A DNA stretch of 64,000 nt from JBAQMG01 sp049302575 (GCA_049302575.1 JBAQMG010000110.1:62001-126000); one strand, 5' to 3'. Shown: positions 1-8,284, counted from the first letter of the stretch. Notes: generated from the letters alone by a model not told the origin. Numbers and translations: made by a program.

Positions 1-264
1 TGTGCAGACCTTATAGGTAGGGTTTGGGGTGAGCAGACTTTCCAAAATTATTTAGAACATTCTCCAGCTTTTGATCTGAAATATCGTCATATGTCTTGGG
101 TGATTCTCTTCAATGAGAATTCAAGTCATAGTTCTTCTGGTAACTCTATTTCGTTAGAGAAGTTAGTCAACCGTGATTATCGGGAGGATTCCCGACCATC
201 ACACTTGCGAATTGCAGGTGGGGATCTAAAATCTGGCAAGCTTCGTTGGCTCGATCTTTGGTAA
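1..264 (+). CDS. C-terminal part of an unidentified protein
   Basis: An open frame enters from the left edge and ends at TAA 262-264, giving the last 87 residues of a protein. The visible part has aromatic and charged residues, a Ser/Asn-rich stretch in the middle and a C-terminus ending in RWLDLW. I do not recognise a family. It lies 107 bases before the MocA-like gene on the same strand, so it may belong to the same molybdenum-hydroxylase accessory cluster, where YqeC is a usual neighbour, but nothing in the visible residues proves that. The start lies outside the window. Codon use resembles the following genes, which supports real coding sequence. Confidence 0.55.
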   Translation, partial: CADLIGRVWGEQTFQNYLEHSPAFDLKYRHMSWVILFNENSSHSSSGNSISLEKLVNRDYREDSRPSHLRIAGGDLKSGKLRWLDLW

Positions 265-371
265 ATTCAATTTCTGATATATTGCTGAAAAATGTTTGCG
301 CTTGTTGCTTGTTGTACTATAATAATATCGATAAGGTTTAGGCTAGAACGTTGGTTGAAGGGAGAGGGGAT

Positions 372-1052
372 ATGCTGCGGTTGGTAGTTTTAGCAGCTGG
401 TCAAGCCTCTCGTATGGGGCGTGATAAGCTTGCCCTCCCTTGGGGAAATTCTACGGTGTTAGGTAAAGTATTAGAGACGGTTTTTCAAACGCTTGATCTC
501 GTTCAGAGCACTCTAGAACCAGATAGAAACAGAGTTGAGCTTAGAGTTGTGACTCGTAAACCTATCGAAGCCTATCTGGACGGAGCTTTAATTTCGAAAT
601 TTAATAGTTTTGGTGGGACTTGGTTAATCTTCGCTAATCCGGATTCTCCACGCTCACTTGCCGAAAGTTTACGGCTTGGGCTACAAAATTTATCTCCTGA
701 AATATCGGGGGTTGCTTTTTTGCCAGGTGATCAAATAGGTGTTACGGCCAAGGGATTAGCACAACTTATGCAAATTTTTCAGACAGAAGAACCGGAATTT
801 TTACTTCCCTGCCTGGGAGATATGCTGGGCACACCTGTTTTTTTCCAAAAGAAGTATGTACAAGAACTTTTGGAATTGAAAAATGAACAGGGGGGCAAGA
901 CTGTTCTAAATAAGTATCCGGATCTTTGGAGAACCTATCCGGTGGACGAAGACTTTTTATGTGATTTAGATACCCCGGAGGAATATAGTGAACTAGTTCA
1001 ACAAAAGTTGAACATCGAGACTTCTGTGGGGGAGTACTCCTACGGGCGATAG
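372..1052 (+). CDS. MocA-like molybdopterin cytidylyltransferase (NTP transferase fold)
   Basis: Probably transfers CMP from CTP to molybdopterin to make the MCD form of the cofactor used by molybdenum hydroxylases; it is cytoplasmic. Residues 7-19 hold the nucleotide-binding signature LAAGQASRMGRDK, GDQ at 119-121 is the metal-binding motif of the MocA/MobA family, and DLDTPEEY near the C-terminus is typical of the fold. The length, 226 residues, is normal. I chose ATG 372 because AAGGGAGAGGGG lies just before it; a TTG at 351 would add seven residues but has no such site. YqeB follows 137 bases later, a pairing known from selenium-dependent molybdenum hydroxylase systems. It could instead be a MobA-type guanylyltransferase, but the YqeB neighbour favours MocA. 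Confidence 0.85.
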   Translation: MLRLVVLAAGQASRMGRDKLALPWGNSTVLGKVLETVFQTLDLVQSTLEPDRNRVELRVVTRKPIEAYLDGALISKFNSFGGTWLIFANPDSPRSLAESLRLGLQNLSPEISGVAFLPGDQIGVTAKGLAQLMQIFQTEEPEFLLPCLGDMLGTPVFFQKKYVQELLELKNEQGGKTVLNKYPDLWRTYPVDEDFLCDLDTPEEYSELVQQKLNIETSVGEYSYGR

Positions 1053-1189
1053 TGTTCGTTTAGGGCGGAGGTTTTCGTCACTGAAGCAGAGTAGGGGATT
1101 CCCACTTCACTTGTCGAAGTGAGAGTTTCAGATGAAGAGATATCATCATAGCAAGAGAATTAGCTGAACGGTGATTGACGGGAGGCTGA

Positions 1190-2044
1190 ATGAGGATGAT
1201 TAATCAGTTAAAAAGTCCGGTTATCTTAATTCGCGGAGCGGGAGAACTTGCCACAGGTGTTGCTTGGACACTTGCTAGTGCTGAATATCGGATAATTATG
1301 ACGGAAGTTGCCCAGCCCCTCATGGTACGTTGGCCAGTATGTTTTGGAGGTGCTGTGTCTGATGGGATTTGGGAAGTTGAGGGAATACAGGCAGAGCGAG
1401 TGGATACCCTCCAGGAAATAGGTCCAGTATGGGAAAACGGTAGGGTTCCGGTGCTTGTCGATCCTTCAATGGAAAAACTGATCGATATGCCAGTCGATTT
1501 AAGGCCGAGTATACTGATAGACGCAATTATGGCTAAACGAAATCTTGGAACTCAGCGTAGTCAAGCGCGTCTGACTATTGGGCTTGGACCGGGTTTTACG
1601 GCGGGAGAGGATGTTGATCTTGTCGTGGAAACGAAGCGCGGTCATAATTTGGGCCGATTAATTTATGTGGGTTCAGCTGAACCAAATACTGGGATTCCTG
1701 GTGAAATCAGTGGAGTTTCTGCAGAACGGGTGGTTTATTCAGAACAGTTAGGCAGCATAAGGGTAAAGAGAAAAATCGGGGATTATGTTGAGGCAGGGGA
1801 TAGTTTAGGGGAGATAATCTTCGAAGGTGGTTCTTATGAGGTTAAGGCCCCTATTTCCGGTGTTCTAAGGGGACTACTGCAGGAAGGTACTGTGATACAT
1901 GAAAGAGTAAAAATTGGGGATATAGATCCGCGTGGGAAACGAGAATACTGTTGGACTATTTCGGAAAAGGCACGTGCTATCGGGAATGCGCTTCTTTTAG
2001 CCGTTGTGAAATGGGAACGTAGGACTAATAAATTTTTGGTATAG
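1190..2044 (+). CDS. yqeB: YqeB-family (EF2563-type) selenium-dependent molybdenum hydroxylase accessory protein
   Basis: The family accompanies selenium-dependent molybdenum hydroxylases and is thought to act in maturing their active site; the exact reaction is not established. The protein opens with a dinucleotide-binding glycine motif (RGAGELATG, residues 15-23) and continues with the family's conserved TEVAQPLMVRW segment. The C-terminal third contains a biotinyl-lipoyl-like beta stretch (GDYVEAGDSLGEI, then a KAPISGVLRG segment). The length of 284 residues fits the family. GGGAGG precedes ATG 1190 by only four bases and ATG 1196 by ten, so the start could be either. No hydroxylase structural gene is visible in the window, so this pair serves enzymes encoded elsewhere. 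Confidence 0.85.
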   Translation: MRMINQLKSPVILIRGAGELATGVAWTLASAEYRIIMTEVAQPLMVRWPVCFGGAVSDGIWEVEGIQAERVDTLQEIGPVWENGRVPVLVDPSMEKLIDMPVDLRPSILIDAIMAKRNLGTQRSQARLTIGLGPGFTAGEDVDLVVETKRGHNLGRLIYVGSAEPNTGIPGEISGVSAERVVYSEQLGSIRVKRKIGDYVEAGDSLGEIIFEGGSYEVKAPISGVLRGLLQEGTVIHERVKIGDIDPRGKREYCWTISEKARAIGNALLLAVVKWERRTNKFLV

Positions 2045-2167
2045 GACTAAAGGGAAAAATTTTGACCATCACTCTACTCGAAAGGGATTTGTATATTTTT
2101 TGTCGAATATCGCGTAATGATATGAAATTCTCTGCAAACAAGTACTGGGGAAATGGGGAGAGTGACG

Positions 2168-3235
2168 ATGCGTTTAGTAAGTGTCAGTTATCTTGGGGAA
2201 GGTGCCGTGCTGGCGAGACCCATCATTAATCCAGCTGGTCAGGTTTTGTTGCAAGCGGGGATAAAGCTGACAGCTAGCTATATAGAGCGCTTAAAACGTT
2301 ACGGTTTTGAAGTTGTTTTTATACAAGATGATCGGTTAGAAGATGTTGAGGTGCATTCGGCTATTAGTGCTTTGACTAGGGAAGTGGCTTATAAAACAAT
2401 TAAGAAGATTAGCGAATATATTGAAAGTGATAGAGAAAGTTTCTTGGAAATAGGTCAGGTTCGTGATGCTATTCTGAAAATGATTGATGATCTGCTTTAT
2501 AACTACGATATTATTGGTAATCTATCGGAGATCCGTGGCTATGATGATTATACGTTTCATCACTCGGTTAACACTACGATTTTATCACTTGTTATGGGTA
2601 TAGGAAGTTGTTATAACGAAAACCAGTTGCTGGAATTAGGTATGGGTGTCCTAATGCATGATGTTGGGAAGGTCAGGGTATCTGATAAGATCCTTAATAA
2701 GGTAACCCCACTTACCGAAGAGGAGTTCGAGGAAATAAAAAAGCATACAGTATATGGGTACGAAATATTGAGGCGTAATCATGATATTAGTTTACTTGCC
2801 GCCCATGTAGCCTTACAACATCAAGAAAAATGGGACGGGAGTGGTTATCCTCGGAGTTTACGAGGTAAGGAAATTCATGAATATGCCAGAATAGCCGCGA
2901 TAGGGGATGTGTATGAGGCATTAACCAGTAAAAGAGTTTATCGTGGTCCAGTGGAACCTTATCAGGCCTACGAATATATAATTGCTAATTCAGGAACTCA
3001 TTTTGACCCCAAATCGCTTAACGTTTTTGCCAGGAATATTGCTGTTTACCCCACAGGGTCAGGTGTGCTTTTAAGTAACGCCCAACGAGGTAATGTCGTC
3101 AAACAAAATCCTGCTTTCCCAAACAGACCACATGTCCGGATGTTTTATGAGAAGGAAGAGTTGCTCAATTCACCGGTGGACTTTAATCTTGCGGAATATC
3201 CCTCTTTAATGATCATCGGAGTAGAAAACAAGTAA
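2168..3235 (+). CDS. HD-GYP domain protein, predicted cyclic-di-GMP phosphodiesterase
   Basis: Likely degrades cyclic di-GMP. Residues 1-60 form a small N-terminal domain common in clostridial HD-GYP proteins and probably fix localisation or dimerisation. The HD-GYP domain covers about 120-300: HHS at 131-133, the metal-binding HDVGK at 164-168 and HQEKWDGSGYP at 218-228 are intact, so it should be active. There is no receiver or transmembrane sensor domain, so any signal input is unknown. ATG 2168 is preferred because GGGGAG sits seven bases upstream; an in-frame ATG at 2153 lacks good spacing. A second protein of the same architecture lies at 21508-22590. It appears to be transcribed alone. 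Confidence 0.9.
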   Translation: MRLVSVSYLGEGAVLARPIINPAGQVLLQAGIKLTASYIERLKRYGFEVVFIQDDRLEDVEVHSAISALTREVAYKTIKKISEYIESDRESFLEIGQVRDAILKMIDDLLYNYDIIGNLSEIRGYDDYTFHHSVNTTILSLVMGIGSCYNENQLLELGMGVLMHDVGKVRVSDKILNKVTPLTEEEFEEIKKHTVYGYEILRRNHDISLLAAHVALQHQEKWDGSGYPRSLRGKEIHEYARIAAIGDVYEALTSKRVYRGPVEPYQAYEYIIANSGTHFDPKSLNVFARNIAVYPTGSGVLLSNAQRGNVVKQNPAFPNRPHVRMFYEKEELLNSPVDFNLAEYPSLMIIGVENK

Positions 3236-3289
3236 GGAATTATCCTTGCATAGAAACCTCGCCTTAAACAGGAAGTGGGGGGATAAGGA

Positions 3290-3850
3290 ATGAAGTTGAT
3301 TGTGGGCATATCCGGCGCTAGCGGAGCGATCTACGGTATTCGAACGCTACAGACTTTAAGGGCTTGCCAAGTAGAAGCACATCTTGTGTTGACTGATAGC
3401 GCTAAAAGGATTATAGAGCTGGAAACCACTTTTAGTGTGAAGGAAGTGGAGAGCTTAGCGGACTATGTCTATGATAACTGGGACCTGGGAGCTGCCATTT
3501 CCAGTGGCTCATTTAAAACCGACGGTATGCTGATAGCACCTTGTACCATCAAGAGCCTTTCAGCTTTAGCCAATTCGTATAACGACTCGCTTTTGGTGCG
3601 AGCGGCTGATGTGATGCTGAAGGAAAGAAGGAAACTTGTAGTTATCCCTCGTGAGACCCCTCTTCATATTGGACATCTTAAGCTACTGATGGCCGTGGCG
3701 GAAATGGGTGCAGTAATTCTTCCACCTATGCCCGCGTATTACCACCTGCCCAAGACAATTGATGATATTATCAATCAGACAGTGGGCAAGGTCTTAGACC
3801 AATTTGACGTCGATCATCAGCTGTTCAAACGCTGGGGGGCAGAGAAGTAG
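3290..3850 (+). CDS. ubiX: UbiX-family flavin prenyltransferase
   Basis: Makes prenylated FMN, the cofactor of UbiD-type decarboxylases, from FMN and dimethylallyl phosphate. The N-terminal GISGASGAIYG at residues 6-16 is the flavin phosphate-binding signature. The later segments APCTIKSLSALANSYNDSLL and RETPLHIGHL correspond to the conserved prenyl and phosphate sites. The length of 186 residues is typical. GTGGGGGGATAAGG precedes the ATG. No ubiD gene is in the window, so the partner decarboxylase is elsewhere; menaquinone synthesis or aromatic-acid metabolism are the usual uses. It sits between an HD-GYP gene and a PPOX gene with no evident functional link. Confidence 0.93.
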   Translation: MKLIVGISGASGAIYGIRTLQTLRACQVEAHLVLTDSAKRIIELETTFSVKEVESLADYVYDNWDLGAAISSGSFKTDGMLIAPCTIKSLSALANSYNDSLLVRAADVMLKERRKLVVIPRETPLHIGHLKLLMAVAEMGAVILPPMPAYYHLPKTIDDIINQTVGKVLDQFDVDHQLFKRWGAEK

Positions 3851-3909
3851 TATTATACCTGAAAAATTGTAGGTATCTTTGGTACACTGTAGTATTGAGG
3901 AGTTTAATA

Positions 3910-4368
3910 ATGACCGAAAAAGCTCAATTAATGCTTGACTATCTTGCAACTCATAATACTATAATCCTTTCTACTTTTGGAGAAGACGGATCGTGGGCGA
4001 CCCCGGTTTTTTTTGTTAATCGTGGATTTCGTATTTATTTCCTATCTGAACTAACTTCAATACATAGCTGTAATCTGCGTCAAAATCCTCTAATGGCGGC
4101 ATCGATCACCGAAGACTATGAGGATTTTAGAAGGATTCAAGGAATTCAGTTAAGAGGGCACGCTTATTTAGTCAAGCGACTGAAGGAGACGGCGGTGGTG
4201 TTAGCCTCTTATTTAATAAAGTACCCAGCTGCGAAGCACATTTTGCAAACTCCAACTTCTTTCAAGGGAGTGTCGAAGGCTAGGTGGCATTGCATTATAC
4301 CGGAAGTTTTAAGATTTACCGATAATTCGAGGAAGTTTGGTGAACGTTTTGAACTGAAACTAAAATAA
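3910..4368 (+). CDS. Pyridoxamine 5'-phosphate oxidase-fold protein
   Basis: A small split-barrel flavin- or haem-binding protein of the PPOX superfamily, 152 residues. The N-terminal half has the pattern of this fold: THNTIILSTFGEDGSWATPVFFV, then RIYFLSELTSIHSCNLRQNP and an IQLRGHAYLV strand. The substrate cannot be told from the sequence, and true pyridoxamine oxidase is unlikely because the protein is short and lacks the C-terminal dimerisation domain. ATG 3910 is chosen because GAGGAG ends seven bases upstream; a TTG at 3895 overlaps that site. It ends 170 bases before hgcA, with a possible separate promoter between, so co-transcription with hgcAB is uncertain. Confidence 0.78.
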   Translation: MTEKAQLMLDYLATHNTIILSTFGEDGSWATPVFFVNRGFRIYFLSELTSIHSCNLRQNPLMAASITEDYEDFRRIQGIQLRGHAYLVKRLKETAVVLASYLIKYPAAKHILQTPTSFKGVSKARWHCIIPEVLRFTDNSRKFGERFELKLK

Positions 4369-4485
4369 TAGAAAATACCTCTGATTTTTTAGCATTGCTT
4401 AAATCTAATAAAGACAAATGTAGAAGCTGGTGTGATGGAAATAGCCAATGTTAAATATTTTAAGTAGTTAAAATTTGGAAATATT

Positions 4486-4514
4486 TTAGAATTAGTTTGT
4501 TTAACTCTTATAAT
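4486..4514 (+). promoter_or_regulatory. Possible promoter for hgcAB
   Basis: A perfect TATAAT at 4509-4514 lies 24 bases before the hgcA start. The best -35 at 17-base spacing is TTAGAA at 4486-4491, which matches the consensus at only three positions, so the promoter would be weak or activator dependent. The flanking 170-base gap is very AT-rich, and no clear inverted repeat operator was found in it. Confidence 0.4.
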
Positions 4515-4538
4515 GCTTGAATTGGAAGAAGGAACAAG

Positions 4539-5546
4539 ATGATGGACATTAGTTTTAGAGAAATAAAAATCATGCCAACCTCAACTCAATTGACATTTAG
4601 GGATCTTGTAGGTTCTTGGAAGGCTCGTTGGGGTATTAACAGAATGAATTATAAGGTAGAGCCTGGTCTTTATAGTGTGGGTAAACCAGATAGCAATTCT
4701 CCTGTTATGGTTACAGCTAATTATAAAATGAGTTTTGATGTGTTAAGAAAAGCATTAAAGGGGTTGGATGGCTGGATTCTAGTGCTTGATACTAAGGGGA
4801 TAAATGTCTGGTGTGCTGCCGGAAAAGGCACCTTCGGGACTAAAGAGCTGCTAAACCGTATTGCTATAGTACAACTGTCGAAGGTTGTGTCACACAGAAC
4901 CGTGATATTACCACAATTGGGTGCACCGGGTATAAGTGCTCACGAGGTTTTGAAATTTTCTGGTTTCCAAGTGCTTTATGGGCCGGTGAAGGCAAAGGAT
5001 GTCAAAGAGTTTATCAATTTAGGAATGAAAGCTACTGCTGAAATGCGCACGGTCAGGTTCAGTGCCTATGATAGACTGGTTTTGACTCCTGTCGAATTAG
5101 TCAGTACTTTCAAGGTTTCCTTGATGATTTTTGGCCTACTCTTTTTGTTAAATCTCCTTGGAGTTGGGCCTTTTGGTTTGCTTGATTTTTATGCATATAC
5201 GGGTGCATTAATAGCAGGCTGTGTTTTGACCCCGGTTTTGCTGCCCTGGATTCCAGGCAGGGCTTTCGCGTGGAAGGGATGGTTAGTGGGATTGATTTGG
5301 GCTCTCATAGTTAATCTGCTTAATGGCTGGCCGGAGGCACCTCAATATAGTTTACTAAAAGCTCTGGGGTATTTACTCGTCTTGCCTTCTGTAGCTGCGT
5401 TTTATGCGATGAACTTTACAGGCGCTTCAACTTTCACTTCCTTTTCAGGTGTTTTGAAAGAGATGAAAATAGCGATTCCGATGATTATAATCTCTATATT
5501 CTCAGGGATAGTTTTGCTTCTGGTTAACAGCTTAATTAAGCTTTAA
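4539..5546 (+). CDS. hgcA: HgcA, corrinoid protein of mercury methylation
   Basis: HgcA is the membrane-bound corrinoid methyltransferase that passes a methyl group to Hg(II), forming methylmercury together with HgcB. The diagnostic cap-helix motif NVWCAAGK is intact at residues 89-96, with Cys92 as the presumed cobalt ligand. The soluble corrinoid-binding domain spans about 1-185. The rest holds about five hydrophobic segments, including the conserved MNFTGASTFTS stretch before the last helix. The length, 335 residues, is that of characterised HgcA. The neighbour three bases downstream is HgcB, which makes the call firm; related corrinoid proteins of the acetyl-CoA pathway lack this membrane part. 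Either ATG 4539 or ATG 4542 may be used after GAAGAAGGA. Confidence 0.96.
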   Translation: MMDISFREIKIMPTSTQLTFRDLVGSWKARWGINRMNYKVEPGLYSVGKPDSNSPVMVTANYKMSFDVLRKALKGLDGWILVLDTKGINVWCAAGKGTFGTKELLNRIAIVQLSKVVSHRTVILPQLGAPGISAHEVLKFSGFQVLYGPVKAKDVKEFINLGMKATAEMRTVRFSAYDRLVLTPVELVSTFKVSLMIFGLLFLLNLLGVGPFGLLDFYAYTGALIAGCVLTPVLLPWIPGRAFAWKGWLVGLIWALIVNLLNGWPEAPQYSLLKALGYLLVLPSVAAFYAMNFTGASTFTSFSGVLKEMKIAIPMIIISIFSGIVLLLVNSLIKL

Positions 5547-5555
5547 GGAGTGATT

Positions 5556-5858
5556 ATGATGAAGCATAAATATTTAAAAAATGTTGCTACTTTGAAACTG
5601 GAGTCGGATAAATGTACGGGCTGTGGAAAGTGTCTTGAGGTTTGCCCGCATAATGTCTTTGTTATCAAGGATGCTAAATCGAACATTGTCGATAAAGACA
5701 GTTGTATGGAATGTGGTGCGTGTGTCCAAAACTGTCCGTTTAAAGCAATAGAAGTTAAGCCGGGTGTTGGTTGTGCGTCTGCGATCATTATGGGCTGGCT
5801 GACTGGTACAGAACCGAGCTGCGACTGTTCGGATAATAGCAGTGGCGGCTGTTGCTAG
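5556..5858 (+). CDS. hgcB: HgcB, ferredoxin partner of HgcA
   Basis: A 100-residue dicluster ferredoxin that is required with HgcA for mercury methylation and is thought to reduce the corrinoid and handle mercury. The two [4Fe-4S] motifs use Cys20, 23, 26, 30 and Cys50, 53, 56, 60; the second contains the family's CMECGAC signature. Cys73 in VGCASAII matches the conserved extra cysteine of HgcB, and the chain ends in a vicinal Cys99-Cys100 pair, another HgcB hallmark. AAGGAG at 5545-5550 serves ATG 5556 (five bases) or ATG 5559 (eight). The gene follows hgcA almost directly, so the two should be one transcript. Confidence 0.96.
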   Translation: MMKHKYLKNVATLKLESDKCTGCGKCLEVCPHNVFVIKDAKSNIVDKDSCMECGACVQNCPFKAIEVKPGVGCASAIIMGWLTGTEPSCDCSDNSSGGCC

Positions 5859-6428
5859 TTTGCCTAAAGGACCAGAGCAATATCAATGCAAGAACGTTGA
5901 GGAGATTATGAAGCAAAGCGTGCTGGTGAACGAGAAAATACAAGGCAGCTGCCAAAGGAGGATTTTGAGGGTAGGCTATATTAACTGATTAAAAGGCTCA
6001 TAATAAAGTCAGGTCGCAACCCTTTGTTTGTTGCGGCTTTTTTTAAAGTGCTCAGCTTGAAGAACTAGTAGGGGCTCTGTTTTCTTTGGAGAATTAGCAA
6101 AAGGGTTTAAAAGTGTAGAACACTCAGATTTATGTTAAAATAAGTTGAGTTTAGCACAGCATCTGTTCATGGGAAGTGCTAGCTTTGACTTGGATCGTGC
6201 TTTGGGACATTGGGATCAGGACGATTACAGTATAGGATTGTAAGCTTTAAAACTTCGTCGGACACTTACCCGTGAGGGCTTGGCATATCAGTAAGTGTTA
6301 AAAGAAAGTGAACTCGTTCAACTTAAGATGAATATTTCTCTGTGGTGAATCAACCAATTATTATACTTATTTATTAAATCATCTAATCGCTTACTTAATA
6401 CAATAATAACATATAGGGAGGAAAAACT
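5859..6428. other. Gene-poor gap between hgcB and ytxJ
   Basis: About 570 bases without a convincing gene. It holds a 26-codon frame at 5908-5988 with a GAGGAG site and no recognisable similarity, the terminator at 6013-6044, and a hairpin ACACTTAC/GTAAGTGT at 6262-6269 and 6291-6298 with a 21-base loop. A 24-codon frame at 6169-6243 lacks a ribosome site. Nothing else was recognised. Confidence 0.5.
6013..6044 (+). terminator. Rho-independent terminator after hgcAB
   Basis: GTCGCAAC at 6013-6020 pairs with GTTGCGGC at 6030-6037 (one G-U pair, nine-base loop), followed by seven T residues. It is the first strong terminator after hgcB, 155 bases beyond its stop, and so probably ends the hgcAB transcript. 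Confidence 0.85.
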
Positions 6429-6770
6429 ATGGCAGACTTCAAGGAAATCAAAAATTCTCAAGAATTTGCGGAGCTTCTGGACGAGTCTTTCCGACGTAAG
6501 ATCATACTTTTCAAGCATAGTACAACTTGTCCTATAAGTGCTTGTGCTTGGCGAGAGGTGCAAGATTTTATTTTAGGAAGTCAGGATGAGGTTCTGGTGG
6601 TTATGATCAAAGTGATCGAGTCTCGGGCGGTTTCCAACCAAGTGGCGGAGGAGTTGGGGGTCATGCATCAATCGCCTCAAGCGCTGTTATTAAGTAACGG
6701 GAAGGTTCTATGGCAGGTTTCTCACCAAGCAGTGATCCGGGAAAACATTGCTAAGGCGTTAGACTTATAA
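6429..6770 (+). CDS. ytxJ: YtxJ, bacillithiol-system thioredoxin-like protein
   Basis: A 113-residue monothiol thioredoxin-fold protein (DUF2847), proposed to work as a bacilliredoxin-like partner in thiol redox control. The redox site is in KHSTTCPISACAW, where Cys36 is the conserved cysteine of the family and a second cysteine follows four residues later. The C-terminal half (GVMHQSPQALLLSNGKVLW) has the cis-proline and final strand expected of the fold. AGGGAGGAAAAACT precedes the ATG. pepV follows 18 bases later, so the two are probably co-transcribed. Whether this organism makes bacillithiol cannot be seen here. Confidence 0.88.
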   Translation: MADFKEIKNSQEFAELLDESFRRKIILFKHSTTCPISACAWREVQDFILGSQDEVLVVMIKVIESRAVSNQVAEELGVMHQSPQALLLSNGKVLWQVSHQAVIRENIAKALDL

Positions 6771-6788
6771 CGGCGTAGGAGGTAAATA

Positions 6789-8180
6789 ATGGAAATAAAT
6801 ACAAGAATCGATGAGCTTCAAGAAGACCTCATAAAGTCCACTCAAGAATTAATTAAAATCAAAAGTGTGCAGGAAGAAGCACAAGCAGGAATGCCTTTTG
6901 GCGTAGGGGTTGCCAAGGCTTTAGCAAAGGCCTTGGCAATAGCCAATAAGCTTGGCTTTAAAACGGTAAACATGGACGGCTATCTTGGCTATGCCGAGTA
7001 TGGCGAAGGGGAAGACTATGTTGGCGTATTGGGGCATCTTGACGTTGTACCTGAAGGAGAAGGCTGGAAATATCCTCCCTATGGAGCGGAAATACATGAA
7101 GGAAAAATGTACGGTAGAGGAACAATGGACGATAAGTCTCCGATTATAGCTGCACTTTATGGCCTTAAAGCGCTCAAAGATTTAAAGCTCCCTCTAACTA
7201 CCAAAGTTAGAATTATTTTTGGCACCAACGAAGAGAGTGGCTGCGGCGAAATGGAATATTATAAGGAACGTGAAAAAGCTCCGATTTCCGGCTTTACCCC
7301 GGATGGACAATACCCGATCATTTATGCGGAAAAAGGAATTACCATGTTTGAGGTTGCAAAGGAGTTAAACCGCAATTGTCATGGCGATGTACTAATAACC
7401 TACATCAAAGGTGGACATAGAGCTAATATGGTGCCTGACTACTGTGAAGCTGGAGTAGCTACTCCAGCTAAGGCTAGGGTGATTAAGGCTGCTGAAGAGT
7501 TTGCGATTCAGACAGGGATGAAGCTCAAGGCTGAGATTAAAGCTGATCTAGTCGTCATTAAATCCAGTGGTTTTGCCGCCCACGGCAGTTTGCCAGAGCT
7601 GGGTAAGAATGCTATTATGCAAATGTTCAAGTTCTTAGAAACCTTGCCTATCGGTAAGTGCGAGCTGGCAGATCTATTAGTCTTCTTTAATACCTATGTG
7701 GGTTTGGAAACGGATGGGAAGTCTTTTGGAGTAGAGCTGGAAGACAAGGAATCGGGGAAACTCTCGTTTAACGTTGGCACCATAAATATGCAAGAAAATA
7801 AAATTACGCTGGCTCTTAACTTGAGGTATCCCGTAACGTTTAAATATGAGGATATGATGACTCCCTTTAATAAAAAAATAAAGGCTACTGGTCTGAAGGT
7901 CGAAAACATGCTGCACCAAAAGCCTTTGTTTTACCCAACAGATCATCCGTTGATTAAAACTCTACAGAAAGTATATACTGAACAAACTGGTGAAGAAGCA
8001 ACTCTTTTAGCAATAGGTGGTGGAACCTATGCCAAAGAAATGCCCAACATCGTGGCCTTTGGACCAATCTTTCCTGGAGAGCCTGATCTTGACCACCAGG
8101 CCAATGAGTACATTAAGCTCGAACACTTAATAAAAAATGCCAAAATATACGCACACACGATTTTCGAATTAGCCAAATAA
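6789..8180 (+). CDS. pepV: Dipeptidase PepV (M20 metallopeptidase)
   Basis: A cytoplasmic zinc dipeptidase that cleaves a broad range of dipeptides from the N-terminus. The metal ligands of the M20 family appear in order: GHLDVVPEGEGW, the MYGRGTMDDKSP segment with the bridging aspartate, and NEESGCGEMEYY with the catalytic and metal-binding glutamates. A lid domain sits in the middle, and the C-terminal IGGGTYAKEMPN and DHQANEY segments complete the site. The length of 463 residues matches PepV. GGAGG lies before the ATG. Its stop is followed directly by the aldehyde ferredoxin oxidoreductase scrap at 8182-8284. Confidence 0.94.
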   Translation: MEINTRIDELQEDLIKSTQELIKIKSVQEEAQAGMPFGVGVAKALAKALAIANKLGFKTVNMDGYLGYAEYGEGEDYVGVLGHLDVVPEGEGWKYPPYGAEIHEGKMYGRGTMDDKSPIIAALYGLKALKDLKLPLTTKVRIIFGTNEESGCGEMEYYKEREKAPISGFTPDGQYPIIYAEKGITMFEVAKELNRNCHGDVLITYIKGGHRANMVPDYCEAGVATPAKARVIKAAEEFAIQTGMKLKAEIKADLVVIKSSGFAAHGSLPELGKNAIMQMFKFLETLPIGKCELADLLVFFNTYVGLETDGKSFGVELEDKESGKLSFNVGTINMQENKITLALNLRYPVTFKYEDMMTPFNKKIKATGLKVENMLHQKPLFYPTDHPLIKTLQKVYTEQTGEEATLLAIGGGTYAKEMPNIVAFGPIFPGEPDLDHQANEYIKLEHLIKNAKIYAHTIFELAK

Positions 8181-8181
8181 C

Positions 8182-8284
8182 ATGTTCACTTCTTTCGCCT
8201 TGGGTCTTGGACTATACGGCGATTCTCAACGCTGTGACTGGTGCCGATTATACGGATGAGCAACTCAAGCTTGACCTGATTTGA
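8182..8284 (+). pseudogene. Remnant of an aldehyde ferredoxin oxidoreductase gene (C-terminal piece)
   Basis: Between pepV and moeA, frame 2 reads DYTAILNAVTGADYTDEQL, which strongly resembles the C-terminal region of tungsten-dependent aldehyde ferredoxin oxidoreductases, where a LLNAVTG-D-T-EEL pattern is conserved. The residues expected just before it (FTSFALGL) are found in a different frame, so a frameshift separates the two, and the piece ends at TGA 8282-8284, short of the normal C-terminus. It is directly followed by moeA, a sensible old neighbour for a molybdopterin enzyme. The identification rests on remembered family pattern over about 30 residues, so it is only moderately sure. 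Confidence 0.45.

Noticed and set aside
6169..6243. 24-codon open frame
   Set aside because: There is no ribosome binding site and no recognisable similarity; too short to support alone.
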